A DNA stretch of 64,000 nt from Bacilli bacterium (GTDB lineage Bacteria; Bacillota; Bacilli; RF39; UBA660): contig JAFXSE010000121.1 of the NCBI GenBank assembly GCA_017525855.1, positions 1 to 64,000 on the forward strand. The letters are read 5' to 3'. Shown piece by piece: positions 1 through 9,282 of the stretch. The notes below the pieces were generated by a model. The model was given only the letters and a program-made list of their open reading frames with translations. It did no database searches and had not been told where the DNA came from. How positions within the stretch are numbered: the stretch's first letter is position 1; each line of letters begins with the position of its first letter. Made by a program: the position numbers and the translations under genes.

Positions 1-118
1 TTACCTTACTTGTACCATTAATCTTTAAAGTTGTTGTAATTGCTGCATAACCTACTGATATCATTAGTACTAAAATAAGTAAAATTACTAATCTACTTTT
101 CTTTTTATTTCTCATCAT
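1..118 (-). CDS. Exported protein, N-terminal fragment cut by window edge
   Basis: Thirty-nine codons are visible. The start is an ATG-ATG pair at 113-118 preceded by GGAGAG about 6 bases upstream. The peptide opens MMRNKKKS, then has a hydrophobic stretch ending in SVGYAAITTTLKING, a typical positively charged signal peptide followed by a small-residue cleavage region. The rest of the gene lies outside the window, so no family can be assigned. The look is that of a secreted or surface protein. Confidence 0.6.
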   Translation of the reverse strand, partial: MMRNKKKSRLVILLILVLMISVGYAAITTTLKINGTSKV

Positions 119-197
119 AATCTACTCTCCTTATTTTAATTCTATCATAATCAAGTTTAAACAAAAACAATTACTTTTATTTTATGTGTAAAGCAAC

Positions 198-223
198 AAA
201 AAAATATAAGACTATGTCCTATA
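198..223 (-). terminator. Intrinsic terminator after the MBL-fold gene
   Basis: Stem TATAGGAC/GTCTTATA (positions 205-223) with a 3-base loop is followed on the minus strand by a run of T. It sits just after the stop codon of the gene at 234-1343. Confidence 0.6.
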
Positions 224-233
224 CTTTTTATTA

Positions 234-1343
234 CTATTTAATATTTTTCCACCATTCAGTTTGATAGTTTTTATAATTTTTAAGACTAACTGTCTGCCCT
301 AATTTAGGAGACATATACTCTAAATTAAGTTCTTTTGCTCTTCTTGTAAATCTATGAACAGGATCATCCCATGCATGATTAGAAAGAACAAAAGCACCAA
401 AATGAACAGGCATTGCTACTTTAGATCCTAAATCTATTGCTGCATCAACTGCTTCTTCTGGAAACATATGTACACCATGCCAACGCACATTATACTGCGC
501 AGAATCAAGTAAAGATAAACTTATATCCCCATATTTTTCTTTTATTTGTTTAAAGTGTTCACCATAACCACCATCACCACTATTAAATATAGTATTATAT
601 TCATCCTTAAAAACCCAAGAAGACCATAAAGCTTTACCAGAATCAATAATATACCTACCAGCAAAATGTCTAGAAGGACAACAAGCAATCAATAATCCAT
701 TAACATTAATTTCTTCCCACCATGCCATATTAGTTATTTTACTTTTATCTATTCCAAATTTTTCTAAATCTTTATCAATCCCTAATGGTACAATAAACTT
801 ATCTACCTTATTTTTTAATGCTTTAAGCGTTTTATAATCAACATGATCATAATGATCATGTGTTAGAACAACCATATCAATATGAGGAAGCATCTTAACA
901 GATGCAGGAATTTCACTAAATCTTTTAGGGCCAACAAAAGAAAATGGAGATGATCTTTCTGAAAAAATAGGATCGATTAATATGTTTTTATTATGCATCT
1001 GAATTAATACAGTAGAATGTCCAAACCAAGTTATTAAAACATCATCAACATCATAATTTTTCTGATAATTAAACTTCTCACTTTTAATTTTCTTTACTGG
1101 TTTTACACCTTTTCCAGTTGTTCTATCACTATATGGATCTGTCCAATCACTATAAAGAGAAAAATTATCATTATAAAACTTTCCATCTTTAAAATTATTA
1201 GCTCTTTTCTGATAATCATTCATATCTTCCTTATTAGGTACTCCACCAAAAGGTCTATATAAATTAATAAACAAAACACCACCTAATATTAGAAAACATA
1301 ATATACATAACAACACTATTAAAAGTTTAAGCATCTTTTTCAT
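234..1343 (-). CDS. MBL-fold metallo-hydrolase (NAPE-PLD/UlaG-like), membrane-anchored
   Basis: A 369-residue protein with an N-terminal membrane segment (residues about 5-27). The hydrolase domain carries the metallo-beta-lactamase signature LTHDHYDHVDY (near residue 160), an upstream GHSTVLIQ strand with LIDPIF, and later ligands in PSRHFAGR and MPVHFGAF. This arrangement matches the N-acyl-phosphatidylethanolamine phospholipase D/UlaG-like group, which hydrolyses phosphodiester or lactone bonds. The substrate is unknown. The anchor suggests action outside the membrane, possibly on a lipid. The start ATG has AAAGG upstream. A hairpin terminator follows the stop. Confidence 0.8.
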   Translation of the reverse strand: MKKMLKLLIVLLCILCFLILGGVLFINLYRPFGGVPNKEDMNDYQKRANNFKDGKFYNDNFSLYSDWTDPYSDRTTGKGVKPVKKIKSEKFNYQKNYDVDDVLITWFGHSTVLIQMHNKNILIDPIFSERSSPFSFVGPKRFSEIPASVKMLPHIDMVVLTHDHYDHVDYKTLKALKNKVDKFIVPLGIDKDLEKFGIDKSKITNMAWWEEINVNGLLIACCPSRHFAGRYIIDSGKALWSSWVFKDEYNTIFNSGDGGYGEHFKQIKEKYGDISLSLLDSAQYNVRWHGVHMFPEEAVDAAIDLGSKVAMPVHFGAFVLSNHAWDDPVHRFTRRAKELNLEYMSPKLGQTVSLKNYKNYQTEWWKNIK

Positions 1344-1369
1344 ACCATATACCTTTCATATAAAAAGAA

Positions 1370-1945
1370 TTAATCAAAAACATATTTTTTATTAGAATAA
1401 TCATTATAATCCTTTATATCTTCACAAATCCTATCACTAATATCAATTAAAAATTTAGAAAAATCTTCTATTTTCAAATATTTACCATCCCCTGTTTCAG
1501 AAGTATATAAACACTTAAGATTCTCTATTAATTTTTCCTCATCTACATCATCTTTATAATCAATTAACACACTACATAATTCATCAACATCAATATCAAA
1601 ATTTCTTATAAGACTATAATTTATCTTAGTATAATCTCTATATATTTCCTTTGTTTTAAATATATCATACCTACCTATTACATTAGGAACATACTCTTCT
1701 AAAAAATATTTATCTAAAAGCAAATGAACGTAATATCCTAAATATAAATTATCTTTTAAACAAAAATTACTTTTTACATAACTAACATTTGGTATATAGA
1801 AGTGTTCACCCTTAATCTTATAATGTGAATTTTTTTTATAAATAATATCTGGAAGTAAATTACCTCTATAAAAATCAGGGTCATTAATATTTAGTTTTTC
1901 TGATACTAGTTTAGCTACTATCATATGAGCTGCAACACTTGGCAT
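1370..1945 (-). CDS. Zinc-dependent phospholipase C-like protein
   Basis: About 191 residues, taking the ATG at 1943-1945 because AAGGTGG lies 8 bases upstream; a GTG four codons earlier overlaps that site. The N-terminus MPSVAAHMIVAKLV, the GNLLPDI motif, a following SHYK and the HLLLDKYF segment fit the alpha-helical zinc-dependent phospholipase C-like family, which uses His/Asp metal ligands. There is no signal peptide, so a secreted lecithinase role is unlikely. Many cytosolic members have no known substrate. It lies 27 bases upstream (in transcription) of the MBL-fold gene and is probably cotranscribed. Confidence 0.55.
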   Translation of the reverse strand: MPSVAAHMIVAKLVSEKLNINDPDFYRGNLLPDIIYKKNSHYKIKGEHFYIPNVSYVKSNFCLKDNLYLGYYVHLLLDKYFLEEYVPNVIGRYDIFKTKEIYRDYTKINYSLIRNFDIDVDELCSVLIDYKDDVDEEKLIENLKCLYTSETGDGKYLKIEDFSKFLIDISDRICEDIKDYNDYSNKKYVFD

Positions 1946-2012
1946 AATAATAACCACCTTTCTAACAATAAAGTTTTAATTATTATAGCACTAAATATTA
2001 ATTTTGTAATAA

Positions 2013-2378
2013 CTATTTAACTTCTTTTTTTATCCATTTCATAAGTAAAGCTACAATATATCTAACTTCTTCTTCAGTTAATTCCCTTCCTTTTTCAATT
2101 TTATGCCATTTTTCCAAACATCCTCTACAACAACAACTACAAGCATGTTGAGCAATAAATACAGGATGAACTTGCTTCATAGGTGTTTGTCTCCCATCAT
2201 TTTTAGGATTTTTATCTTTAAGCCTTTTATTAATAAAATCATATGCATCCATTTCAATCTTTTCTAATCCCTTATTAGAAACATACTCTTTCATTTTTTT
2301 GTTTAAATGAAAACCACTTCTAAATTTAGACATTGACAACCTATATAGAGTCTTTTCTAAAACAATATCATCATTCAT
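2013..2378 (-). CDS. DUF4186 family protein
   Basis: A 121-residue protein whose core reads SKFRSGFHL, NDGRQTPM, HPVFIAQHACSCCCRGCLEKWH and WIKKEVK at the end. This pattern (His- and Cys-rich centre, KG.ELTEEE tail) is that of the short conserved DUF4186 family, which has no established function. The Cys/His cluster suggests metal binding. It heads or belongs to a minus-strand run with the genes at 2411-5493. Confidence 0.75.
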   Translation of the reverse strand: MNDDIVLEKTLYRLSMSKFRSGFHLNKKMKEYVSNKGLEKIEMDAYDFINKRLKDKNPKNDGRQTPMKQVHPVFIAQHACSCCCRGCLEKWHKIEKGRELTEEEVRYIVALLMKWIKKEVK

Positions 2379-2410
2379 AATTTACACCACAGAAAAAGAT
2401 ATAATATACA

Positions 2411-3058
2411 TTACATCTTTTTTGGTCCCTTTAATTGATCTTGTTTATATTGAGCTTCCAATAAATTAAACAATTTATCATGTCTACGTATTCCAAAAGC
2501 GAATATATCAAAACCAAACGGATTTTCTGCTATAGAACTAAGATCTTTATTTAAAGATGGGTCACGATCATCATCATATTTGAAGCTTTCTACTTTTTTA
2601 TCAACTAATAATTTAGAAAAATCATATAAATTTTTTACATCTTGTTCTCGAGTAAAAGAACCAGGTTTAACAATAGAATCAACTGCAGCTGCAGTATAAG
2701 TAGCATATTGAAGCTCATCCAAATCTAGAATATACTCTTTTTTTAATTTAGCAAGATAATCAAGATATAATTTTATTAACTTCTTTATAGAAATTATAGT
2801 ATCAAAATCATAAGAATTACTATTAGTTGTTAATTTACTAATAATACTAGCAAATTCACATAACAAATAATTCCATTGTAAATTTTGCATTTCAATATTA
2901 TTAAAATTAAAAACTACATTATATATATCCTTAACATTATCCTCTAATCTTGAATTACAATTATCAAGTGCTCTTTCCTTATAAGTATCCAACCATTCCT
3001 GATATTCAACTTCAGCACCCCCACCAATATTTAAAACTTTTTTTACATCATTTGACAT
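2411..3058 (-). CDS. Conserved hypothetical protein, helical
   Basis: A 215-residue soluble, mostly helical protein with no signal peptide or membrane segment, and no motif I recognise. It is highly charged and ends GPKKM. The start ATG is well supported by AAGGAGGTATATT. It lies 11 bases downstream of the DUF2974-type hydrolase gene and is probably cotranscribed with it. Confidence 0.55.
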   Translation of the reverse strand: MSNDVKKVLNIGGGAEVEYQEWLDTYKERALDNCNSRLEDNVKDIYNVVFNFNNIEMQNLQWNYLLCEFASIISKLTTNSNSYDFDTIISIKKLIKLYLDYLAKLKKEYILDLDELQYATYTAAAVDSIVKPGSFTREQDVKNLYDFSKLLVDKKVESFKYDDDRDPSLNKDLSSIAENPFGFDIFAFGIRRHDKLFNLLEAQYKQDQLKGPKKM

Positions 3059-3069
3059 AATATACCTCC

Positions 3070-4176
3070 TTAAAAATCCTTATCCTTATTAAAACTTATT
3101 TTATCCTTAATCATAGATGAATAATCATCATATATTAAACTTATTAATTGCTTAAACATCTCACTAGCAGTATTTCCCAGATTTTTACTTTCTCTAATTA
3201 ACTTTATAATACCAAATACTCCACTTTTTTTTATATCAATTAAGCTATTAATATTATTATTACTAAAAATGCTAAACAGTTCTTCAACACATACCATTCT
3301 TTGCTCAAAACTATATTCATCTAACCAATCCTTCATAATCTTATTTAACTTTTTACTACTTTCATTAAGTTCAGTATAAATAAAACTATTATCTAAAACT
3401 TCCCAATTTAGTGCATCATGAGCAAGTATCCCACCCTTAGATGCCTTAATAACTAGATCATTACAATTTTCTAACATAATTCCTACAATACTCTTATCAG
3501 GAATAATATGAACATATCTAGATTTAATCTTTTTAAAACTATAAGAATTTAATTCTTCTTCCAATAATCCAGGTCCATCATTACTATATATTTTTATAAT
3601 CTTTCTTCTTATCCAAAAATTACAATACATAGCAGAAACTAAAGCTAAATTACCACCTTTAGAATGTCCACCTACAATAACTTTCTTATCTCTTAATTTA
3701 ATTGATTTATTAAGATAATTAACTGCATCTACTTGTGAAGGTATTGGAAACATATAAGATAAATCAAAATCTTCCTTCCAACCACTTATTAATTCATCAG
3801 TTCCTTCATAAGAAACATATACTAAATCATCAGTGATTTTTATACACATAGCTGAAAACTGTTTATTAATAGATTTCTCATAAGAATAATTATATAGTTT
3901 TAATTCTTGATATCTCTTAAAATCTTTAATATAATCAAATAATTTAATTGCACTTTTTATAGAAAAAATATTTTGATCTAATTCCTTTTTTGTATATTTA
4001 GAAAAATATATTTCTGATGCTTCTTTTAAAGAAATCTTTTTACTTGTATTTGAAACAATACCTTTAAAATCAATATAAGATAGTAAAGACAATATAACAT
4101 TATCCACTTCATTAAACTCTTCTTCATTAAAGCTTAAATCACCATATTTAGACACATATTTAAATAATGATATCAT
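3070..4176 (-). CDS. DUF2974-type alpha/beta hydrolase (lipase-like)
   Basis: A 368-residue protein with the nucleophile elbow GGHSKGGNLAL (near residue 170) preceded by VYVSYEGTDELISGWKEDF. This is the arrangement of the DUF2974 (Mbeg1-like) alpha/beta hydrolases. Ser in GHSKGG is the predicted nucleophile; IPDKSIVG and LAHDALNW supply plausible acid and His positions. No signal peptide is present. The start codon overlaps the stop of the upstream 109-residue membrane protein gene by four bases (ATGA), implying translational coupling. Substrate unknown; an intracellular esterase or lipase is likely. Confidence 0.7.
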   Translation of the reverse strand: MISLFKYVSKYGDLSFNEEEFNEVDNVILSLLSYIDFKGIVSNTSKKISLKEASEIYFSKYTKKELDQNIFSIKSAIKLFDYIKDFKRYQELKLYNYSYEKSINKQFSAMCIKITDDLVYVSYEGTDELISGWKEDFDLSYMFPIPSQVDAVNYLNKSIKLRDKKVIVGGHSKGGNLALVSAMYCNFWIRRKIIKIYSNDGPGLLEEELNSYSFKKIKSRYVHIIPDKSIVGIMLENCNDLVIKASKGGILAHDALNWEVLDNSFIYTELNESSKKLNKIMKDWLDEYSFEQRMVCVEELFSIFSNNNINSLIDIKKSGVFGIIKLIRESKNLGNTASEMFKQLISLIYDDYSSMIKDKISFNKDKDF

Positions 4177-4502
4177 TTCATCACCTTACTTTTCATTTTA
4201 TCATATTGTTTATATAAATACTGTATAGAGTTTTCAAGTTTAAAATAATAAACAACATAAAACAACACAAATATAACAAATATAAAGAAAACAATAAGAA
4301 AAACAATATGTATTAAACTAAGAGCTAAAAATATCAACATAAAGAATGCATAAAATAATGTTACTAAAAGATGTATAAGTCTTTCATGTTGAAAAAATTG
4401 TATTTTTATTAAATGTTCAGAAATTAACTCATCAATATCTATATTATTATCATTTAACTTTTTATCAACATCTAAAATATAATTGTAAATATATCGTCCC
4501 AT
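4173..4502 (-). CDS. Small two-helix membrane protein
   Basis: 109 residues. A charged N-terminal part (about 1-40) is followed by two closely spaced hydrophobic segments (about 43-85) and a charged C-terminus. RBS GAGGAAAAT precedes the ATG. It is coupled by an ATGA overlap to the DUF2974 hydrolase and lies 19 bases after the glucosaminidase-like gene, so all three are probably one unit. No family recognised. Confidence 0.6.
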   Translation of the reverse strand: MGRYIYNYILDVDKKLNDNNIDIDELISEHLIKIQFFQHERLIHLLVTLFYAFFMLIFLALSLIHIVFLIVFFIFVIFVLFYVVYYFKLENSIQYLYKQYDKMKSKVMK

Positions 4503-4521
4503 ATTTTCCTCATATACAAGA

Positions 4522-5493
4522 TTAATTCATTACTTTGGTATTTTCATCTAAAAAATGATACTCATTATTAACTTCATTTACTATACTATTAACAGCTAAA
4601 GCCCATTCTTCAGATGTCTCACAATATTGTTTACTCATATTCTCAATCATATGATAACAATCATTATATCCTTGATCTCTAAGACTATTATAATAATAAT
4701 TTTTCATATGAGAAAGAGTATAAAACATACCAAATTCAGGTGTTGAAAAAGAACAAAATTCTAATTGACCAGGAATTCTATTACCACCATAATTATTTTT
4801 ATTAATACAAAGAGAAGAAGAACCATGTCCGGTTTCCAATCTAAATATAGATAAAGAAATAGTTTTTTCAATATTATCCATTTTTAAATCATCACATATA
4901 TCTATCATTATTTTTTCTTGTTCTTTCTGTTGTGCAAGCATTTGATTATACTGGGCAGGATCATTAAATGGATCAGAAAACTCCTCATATCTTTTTTCAA
5001 TCATATCATCAGAACAATTCATAGATAATTTATTATCAAGAACAGCCTGATCAAATAAAACACTTATAATACCTTCTTCTCTTGTTTTATAATCATATAA
5101 AATATTAGACAAATGTTCTTCAAGAACTTTAATAGCTTCTTCATATGAATATCCTGTATATCCACTATACTTTTGAATAAGTTGATCTAAAGTCATAGGA
5201 GAAATTCCTGTGATCTCTTCTAACTTTCTGATCTTTCCATATTTATCAGTATCAGTAGATGCAATACCCCATCCCTTTTCTTCTCTATAATTCTTAACTT
5301 CTACATCATCACTAATCTCACTACTACTATCATCAACCAAATATATATTACTATTTGGAGTTTTTTCTTCATCACGATTTTTAAACAAAGCATACAAAGA
5401 TGCAGATGTAGCTGCCATAAATGAAGCAATTATAATTGCAACACCCTTCTTAGTAAACTTTAAATTTCTAACCTTAGCCATATAATCATCCAT
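4522..5493 (-). CDS. Membrane-anchored glucosaminidase-like protein
   Basis: About 323 residues; the start chosen is the ATG at 5491-5493, seven bases after GGAGGT. A single membrane segment lies near residues 22-40 (GVAIIIASFMAATSASLYAL). The C-terminal third contains FRLETGHGSSSLC, NNYGG and FSTPEFGMFYTLSHM, matching the lysozyme-like endo-beta-N-acetylglucosaminidase fold in which the Glu of LETGH is the likely catalytic acid. The middle is helical and charged. It probably trims peptidoglycan from the outer face of the membrane. A candidate small RNA or leader lies just upstream. Confidence 0.6.
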   Translation of the reverse strand: MDDYMAKVRNLKFTKKGVAIIIASFMAATSASLYALFKNRDEEKTPNSNIYLVDDSSSEISDDVEVKNYREEKGWGIASTDTDKYGKIRKLEEITGISPMTLDQLIQKYSGYTGYSYEEAIKVLEEHLSNILYDYKTREEGIISVLFDQAVLDNKLSMNCSDDMIEKRYEEFSDPFNDPAQYNQMLAQQKEQEKIMIDICDDLKMDNIEKTISLSIFRLETGHGSSSLCINKNNYGGNRIPGQLEFCSFSTPEFGMFYTLSHMKNYYYNSLRDQGYNDCYHMIENMSKQYCETSEEWALAVNSIVNEVNNEYHFLDENTKVMN

Positions 5494-5611
5494 AATATAC
5501 CTCCATAATTTATAACACAAAACAACCCTTTACCTTATTATAAATATATACTTACATTATATCATTATTTGTCTAATTAAAACAAGTACTTAACATTTTA
5601 GTTGTCACTTA

Positions 5612-5720
5612 TTTATACAAAATAAATGGAGAGCAAATTGCTCTCCTTCAGGGGGTTCGGTTGAATATACTCTCACTATATATAGTCGTGAGAGATATCA
5701 GCATAATATCTCTACTATGC
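5612..5720 (-). ncRNA. Candidate ~100-nt small RNA or structured leader
   Basis: A promoter-like pair (5727-5755) points into a segment with three stems in order: GCATA/TATGC (5701-5720), CTCTCAC/GTGAGAG (5670-5694) and GGAGAGCAA/TTGCTCTCC (5628-5646), the last followed by a U-rich tract. The linker between stems two and three contains ACCGAACCCCCUGAAGG, predicted single-stranded. No ORF of note is present. It could be a stand-alone sRNA whose C-rich stretch pairs with ribosome binding sites, or a leader of the glucosaminidase-like gene that starts 120 bases downstream. It matches no RNA family I know. Confidence 0.4.
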
Positions 5721-5726
5721 AACTTC

Positions 5727-5755
5727 ATGATATCTAATAAAACAAAAAAAGTCAA
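5727..5755 (-). promoter_or_regulatory. Predicted promoter for the candidate sRNA
   Basis: TTGACT (5750-5755), 17-base spacer, TATCAT (5727-5732) on the minus strand. The -35 lies inside the recG terminator stem. The predicted transcript would begin near 5720, at the base of the first sRNA hairpin. Confidence 0.45.
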
Positions 5756-5776
5756 TTCATTTGAATTAACTTTTTT
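5745..5776. terminator. Terminator after recG (symmetrical)
   Basis: Stem AAAAAAGT-AATTCA / TGAATT-ACTTTTTT with a 2-base loop and T-runs on both sides. It follows the recG stop at 5800 in the minus direction. Confidence 0.65.
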
Positions 5777-5799
5777 CAGTTTTTTTCTTCTTTACACTT

Positions 5800-7797
5800 T
5801 TAATAATTAATATTCATAGATTTTATAAAGCTTTCTTTTAATTCATCTTTACACTCTTCATCTAACAAGTATTCTTCACTATCTTCCTTTGCTTTAAGTA
5901 ATATTTCATAATCATCCTTAATAGATGCAATTTTAAATGACATATCACCACTTTGCTTAGTTCCAAATAAATCACCATGACCGCGAAGTCTAAAATCTTC
6001 TTCACTTATTTTAAACCCATCTGATTCTCTTTCCATAACATGTAATCTTTCTGCTTCTGTATCACTAATTAATATACATTTAGCCTCAGAAGAACCACGT
6101 CCTACTCTTCCACGCAATTGATGAAGCGTAGAAAGACCAAATCTAGAAGCATCAAAAATGACCATCATAGTTGCATTAGCAACGTCAACACCTACTTCTA
6201 TTACAGTAGTTGAAATAAGTATTTGTATTTTATTTTGCAAAAACTCTTGCATAATTAACTCTTTAGCTTTACTTGCCATTTTTCCATGAACAATATCTAT
6301 TTTATAATATTCGCCAAAAGCAAGTTTCATCTTATCTCTTAAATCACATACAGTAGCTAACTCTCCTGATGATTCACTTTCTTCAATAAGAGGTGCAATA
6401 ACATATACTTGATGATGTTGTTTTAATTCATCTAACATCATTTGAAGTACATCTTTTATCTCACTATTTGTTTTCAAATAAGTCTTAATAGGTTTTCTTC
6501 CTACTGGTTTTTCTTTAATAATTGATGTATCTAAATCACCATATATAGTAAGAGCAAATGTTCTAGGTATTGGAGTTGCACTCATATATAAGATATCAGG
6601 TAATATTCCTTTATTTTGCAAATTACCTCTTTGATTAACTCCAAATCTATGTTGTTCATCAGTAATTACTAAACCTAAATTATGATAAATAACATCCTCT
6701 TGAATTAAAGCATGAGTTCCAACTACAATACTCAATTTACCATTTTCCAAATCTTTATATATTGATGCTTTATCCTTTTTTAATGTTGAACCTGTAAGCA
6801 AACTAATTTCAATATCAGTATCTTTGAAAATATTTTTTAAATTATTATAATGTTGAGTAGCAAGTATTTCAGTTGGAGCCATTAAAGCTGATTGATATCC
6901 ACACAAACTATTAGCATACATAGCAATAAAAGATACTATAGTTTTACCACTACCTACATCTCCTTGTATTAATCTATTCATTCTATTACCTGATGACATA
7001 TCACCAATTATATCATCAACTGCCTTTTTCTGATCACCTGTAAGTTCAAAAGGTAATGATTTAATAAAATTATTAACTTTATCTAAATCAATTTTTCTCT
7101 CTATACCTTTATTTCCTTTTTTGTTCTGCATTTTTAAATAATTAATTTTATACATAAATTGAAATAACTCTTCATATTTAAGTCTATATTTAGCTTCATT
7201 TAATTTTTCATCACTAGGTGGATTATGGACAATATTTAAAGCTGTTTTCTTATTTACAAATCCATATTTTTCTATATATCTTTGTGGAATATAATCACTT
7301 ATATTTTTACCAAACATTAACAATGCCATATTAATATAATTACTCAAATTCTTTGTAGTCAATCCACTAGTACTATGATATACAGGTTCAATACGTACTT
7401 TATTAGAAAGTGTAGATAATTTGATTTCAGATGCTGTAATTATATTTTTACTCTTATCAAGTTTTCCAATAACAGTAATTCCAGTACCTACTTCTAAATC
7501 TTTTTTCATAAAAGCCCTATTAAATATAGATACACCAACAACACCACTAGCAGTTACTAATCTAAAATTCATTTTATTAAGCCCTGCTTTAAATCTCATT
7601 AAAATAGGAACACTTTCTACTTTTCCATCAATAATAATATGCCCACCATCTATAACATCATTTAAATTATCTCTAACTAAATAATCATATCTAAAAGGAT
7701 AATGAGTAACCAAATCTTCAATTGTATATATTCCTATTTTTTCAAGTAAAGAAAGTGATTTAGGACCAATACCTTTTACATCTTTTAATTGATTCAC
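5800..7797 (-). CDS. recG: ATP-dependent DNA helicase RecG
   Basis: About 665 residues, the usual length for RecG. An N-terminal helix-hairpin-helix-like part (LKDVKGIGPKSLSLLEKIGI) and OB-type wedge domain (about 60-150) are followed by the superfamily 2 helicase core: Walker A GDVGSGKT, ITDEQHRFG (motif II), SATPIPRTFAL (motif III) and QLRGRVGRG (motif VI). RecG remodels stalled replication forks and branch-migrates Holliday junctions. The GTG at 7795-7797 is preferred because AAGGAAG lies about 9 bases upstream; a GTG at 7804-7806 overlaps that site. A promoter (7824-7852) and a downstream terminator make it a single-gene unit. Confidence 0.95.
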   Translation of the reverse strand: MNQLKDVKGIGPKSLSLLEKIGIYTIEDLVTHYPFRYDYLVRDNLNDVIDGGHIIIDGKVESVPILMRFKAGLNKMNFRLVTASGVVGVSIFNRAFMKKDLEVGTGITVIGKLDKSKNIITASEIKLSTLSNKVRIEPVYHSTSGLTTKNLSNYINMALLMFGKNISDYIPQRYIEKYGFVNKKTALNIVHNPPSDEKLNEAKYRLKYEELFQFMYKINYLKMQNKKGNKGIERKIDLDKVNNFIKSLPFELTGDQKKAVDDIIGDMSSGNRMNRLIQGDVGSGKTIVSFIAMYANSLCGYQSALMAPTEILATQHYNNLKNIFKDTDIEISLLTGSTLKKDKASIYKDLENGKLSIVVGTHALIQEDVIYHNLGLVITDEQHRFGVNQRGNLQNKGILPDILYMSATPIPRTFALTIYGDLDTSIIKEKPVGRKPIKTYLKTNSEIKDVLQMMLDELKQHHQVYVIAPLIEESESSGELATVCDLRDKMKLAFGEYYKIDIVHGKMASKAKELIMQEFLQNKIQILISTTVIEVGVDVANATMMVIFDASRFGLSTLHQLRGRVGRGSSEAKCILISDTEAERLHVMERESDGFKISEEDFRLRGHGDLFGTKQSGDMSFKIASIKDDYEILLKAKEDSEEYLLDEECKDELKESFIKSMNINY

Positions 7798-7823
7798 ATG
7801 TACCACTTCCTTTTTCTCGCCTT

Positions 7824-7852
7824 ATTATAACATGTCAAAGATAAAAAATCAA
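7824..7852 (-). promoter_or_regulatory. recG promoter
   Basis: TTGATT (7847-7852), 17-base spacer, TATAAT (7824-7829) on the minus strand, about 27 bases upstream of the chosen recG start. Confidence 0.7.
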
Positions 7853-7955
7853 ACCTAAATTGCCATATAAAATGAAATAAAAAAATACAAAACCTAATAA
7901 ACATGATATAATAAAATAGAAATTGTACAAAAACTAGAAAGGACTGATTTCCTAA

Positions 7956-8654
7956 ATGAAAAATAAAAATTTAATTATTAATATCATAAAACTAATTACA
8001 ACATTTTTAATATTTATGTATAGCTCATTATTTAGTTTGATTCCCATAAAACTTTTTAATATAAATATAGATACAATGTCTACAAAAACTAATTACTTAC
8101 TAACACTATTCACCTATATATGTTTAACAATCGTATTGGTATTATTATATAGAAAAGAATTAATAGCTGAATGGAAAAACTTTAAATCAAATATAGGAAA
8201 AAATATGGATACATCACTTAAATATTACTTTATTGGACTTGGTGGAATGGTTTTTTTCAACATAATAATTAATTTTATACTAAAACTAGGCCAATCACAA
8301 AATGAACAAGCTGTCCAAAGTATGATAAAGACATCCCCTATACTAATGTTAATATGTGCTGGTATATTGGCACCTATTACAGAAGAAATAACATTCAGAA
8401 AAGCTTTCAAAAATGTCTTTAAAAGCAAATGGATATTTGTAATGATATCTGGATTAGTATTTGGAATCTTGCACGTAATAAACTTTGATTTAAAAACTTC
8501 ACTTGAAATACTATACATTTTACCATATGGAATTTTAGGAGCATCTTTTGCATATATGGATTATGAAATAAATTCCACCTATCCTTCAATATTTATGCAT
8601 ATGATACATAATACTGTTTTAACAGCACTATCGATTATAATATCACTCCTTTAA
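7956..8654 (+). CDS. CPBP-family intramembrane metalloprotease
   Basis: A 232-residue multipass protein (about six membrane segments). It carries the three conserved CPBP (Abi/CAAX protease-like) motifs: APITEEITFRKAF, FGILHVINFD and MHMIHNTVLTAL. The Glu pair and two His residues form the predicted catalytic metal site in the membrane. Members process prenylated or membrane peptides, and several act in bacteriocin self-protection. The substrate here is unknown. It is transcribed divergently from recG and closed by its own terminator. Confidence 0.85.
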   Translation: MKNKNLIINIIKLITTFLIFMYSSLFSLIPIKLFNINIDTMSTKTNYLLTLFTYICLTIVLVLLYRKELIAEWKNFKSNIGKNMDTSLKYYFIGLGGMVFFNIIINFILKLGQSQNEQAVQSMIKTSPILMLICAGILAPITEEITFRKAFKNVFKSKWIFVMISGLVFGILHVINFDLKTSLEILYILPYGILGASFAYMDYEINSTYPSIFMHMIHNTVLTALSIIISLL

Positions 8655-8666
8655 AGAGTGATTTTT
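8642..8666 (+). terminator. Terminator of the CPBP protease gene
   Basis: Stem ATCACTC/GAGTGAT (8642-8662) with a 7-base loop that contains the stop codon, followed by TTTTATTT. Confidence 0.7.
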
Positions 8667-8670
8667 ATTT

Positions 8671-8702
8671 ACAAAAAAAGAAGTATTAATTATCAATACC
8701 TC
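8671..8702 (-). terminator. Terminator of the 8686-9282 gene
   Basis: Minus-strand stem GAGGTATT/AATACTTC followed by TTTTTTTG. The stop codon lies inside the hairpin. Confidence 0.65.
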
Positions 8703-9282
8703 TTTCCACAAGACAATCAAATATAGCAAGAACTATAGCTAAAAACAACTGTAACATTACAAGGAGTAAATACTCTAACCAAAACGTATCAGTAACAACC
8801 ATCTTATAATTAAATAACATATAAATCATATTAAAAACTAAAGACGAAAACATATAATTACCAATAACTACAAAAATTGGAAGTCTTGTATTAACAAGAA
8901 AATAGTTATAAGTCGATAAACAAATTGACTGAGTTGTAAAATAAGCTAATGTAATAACACAAATACTACCAATTTGAAAATTACCTGTAGTAAAAAAATT
9001 AACAAATGCTCCATAGAAAAATAATGTTATAGTCGAAATAATAACAGACATCACGCCATATTTATATCCCAAATCTTTAGTAGTAATACAAGATACAAAA
9101 TATACAACAGGTAAAAGTATTGACATGGAACTAATTGTTACATCTCTATAACTAAAAGTTAAACTTCTTATTGAATATAAAAATATAACAGTAGCGCATA
9201 ATAAAAATGTATATGCCTTAGATAAATCTCTAATAGTTACACCTTGTTCTTTTATTATTTGTTCATTACTTTTTCTTCCCAT
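8686..9282 (-). CDS. Six-helix membrane protein of unknown function
   Basis: About 198 residues, starting at the ATG at 9280-9282 with AGAGG nine bases upstream. A charged cytosolic N-terminus (MGRKSNEQIIKEQG) is followed by about six hydrophobic segments. The size and pattern resemble small-molecule transporter S-components or queuosine-precursor-type carriers, but I see no diagnostic motif, so function stays open. The gene is divergent from the metallophosphoesterase-like gene and convergent with the CPBP protease. Confidence 0.55.
   Translation of the reverse strand: MGRKSNEQIIKEQGVTIRDLSKAYTFLLCATVIFLYSIRSLTFSYRDVTISSMSILLPVVYFVSCITTKDLGYKYGVMSVIISTITLFFYGAFVNFFTTGNFQIGSICVITLAYFTTQSICLSTYNYFLVNTRLPIFVVIGNYMFSSLVFNMIYMLFNYKMVVTDTFWLEYLLLVMLQLFLAIVLAIFDCLVERGIDN

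Noticed and set aside
5640..5665. tRNA-like TTCGGTT segment in the recG downstream region
   Set aside because: No acceptor, D or anticodon arm can be formed around it, so it is not a tRNA.
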